DNA of 14,726 nucleotides, taken from WHSV01 sp050694055. GTDB taxonomy: Bacteria > Actinomycetota > CADDZG01 > WHSQ01. Where the stretch lies: positions 1-14,726 of the forward strand of contig JBOGWX010000106.1 of the NCBI GenBank assembly GCA_050694055.1, in the 5' to 3' direction. The position numbers were made by a program, and so were the translations under genes. The notes under the pieces are model-generated. The model ran no database searches, was not told the origin of the DNA, and saw only the letters and a program-made list of their open reading frames with translations. This document shows positions 14,567 through 14,726 of this stretch, one piece after another; positions within the stretch are counted from its first letter, which is position 1; each line of letters starts with the position of its first letter.

Positions 14567-14602
14567 CGCCGGAGCATGTGCCCTTTGCCGCGCAAGCCCG
14601 AA

Positions 14603-14726
14603 CATGCGGTCCATGCGGTCCATGCGGTCCATGCGGTCCATGCGGTCCATGCGGTCCATGCGGTCCATGCGGTCCATGCGGTCCATGCGGTCCATGCGGT
14701 CCATGCGGTCCATGCGGTCCATGCGG
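14603..14726. repeat. 9-bp tandem repeat, (CATGCGGTC)n, running off the window
   Basis: Thirteen perfect copies plus 7 nt of a fourteenth copy of CATGCGGTC fill the last 124 bases without a single substitution. Because the unit is 9 bp, all six frames stay open. The minus-strand frame from 14722 reads Met-Asp-Arg repeats into a short non-repetitive tail ending at 14522; the plus strand reads His-Ala-Val or Met-Arg-Ser. No ribosome-binding site or family match supports a gene. Perfect identity suggests recent slippage expansion, or an assembly end inside a repeat. Confidence 0.95.

Noticed and set aside
12031..14595. 854-codon open frame antisense to ftsH and the start of the debranching gene
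   Set aside because: It is antisense to the fully conserved ftsH; its product is a repetitive Leu/Asp/Arg-rich sequence without domains. This is the usual shadow frame of GC-rich coding DNA.
14522..14722. Met-Asp-Arg repeat protein gene on the minus strand
   Set aside because: Every frame is open because the unit is 9 bp; no ribosome-binding site, conserved domain or codon signal supports it. Kept only as a repeat observation.
1..14726. tRNA, rRNA, CRISPR array, prophage or plasmid origin
   Set aside because: I saw no cloverleaf with an appropriate anticodon loop, no spaced direct repeats other than the 9-bp tandem array, and no phage or replication genes. A covariance-model scan was not possible.

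Overview
The window is a high-GC chromosomal segment with short intergenic gaps, frequent GTG/TTG starts, strong Shine-Dalgarno sequences and no introns. It looks like a free-living, GC-rich bacterium. Family content (FCD-type GntR, NMT1-like ABC importer, FtsH with a short C-tail, GDE_N-type debranching enzyme) suggests an Actinomycetota-like genome, but no rRNA or tRNA is present to prove this.

Layout. 1-245 (-): 5' end of an IS630-type transposase, cut by the window edge. 292-1452 (-): membrane acyltransferase whose stop codon lies in a CTAG that may be the insertion site of that element. 1619-4524 (+): gamma-glutamyltransferase-family enzyme, a small zinc-ribbon protein, and an organomercurial-lyase (MerB)-like protein. 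4545-10076 (-): compact six-gene unit running lipoprotein binding protein, ATPase, permease, fumarylacetoacetate-hydrolase-family enzyme, MFS carrier, GntR regulator. 10252-12443 (-): glycogen-debranching-type glycosidase followed by a small degenerate receiver protein. 12505-14508 (+): ftsH. 14603-14726: array of a 9-bp tandem repeat that runs off the end.

Main discovery. The MerB-like gene is interrupted by one in-frame TGA (4300-4302). The frame continues after it with clearly homologous sequence to 4524. The TGA falls at the position of the second catalytic cysteine of MerB. It is followed 12 nt later by a perfect 7-bp hairpin with a GGUC apical loop, the same loop as in the E. coli fdhF SECIS. 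I interpret this as a selenocysteine-containing MerB-like protein of 225 residues, which ordinary gene calling would split into two unrelated-looking fragments.

How the genes may work together. The minus-strand six-gene unit looks like a substrate-inducible uptake and catabolism operon for a small organic acid or amide: high-affinity ABC import, an MFS carrier, an FAH-type C-C hydrolase/decarboxylase/hydratase, and its own repressor. An inverted repeat sits near its presumed promoter. It is convergent with the ggt / zinc-ribbon / MerB-like group, so the two groups are separate transcripts even if functionally linked. The substrate cannot be read from the sequence.
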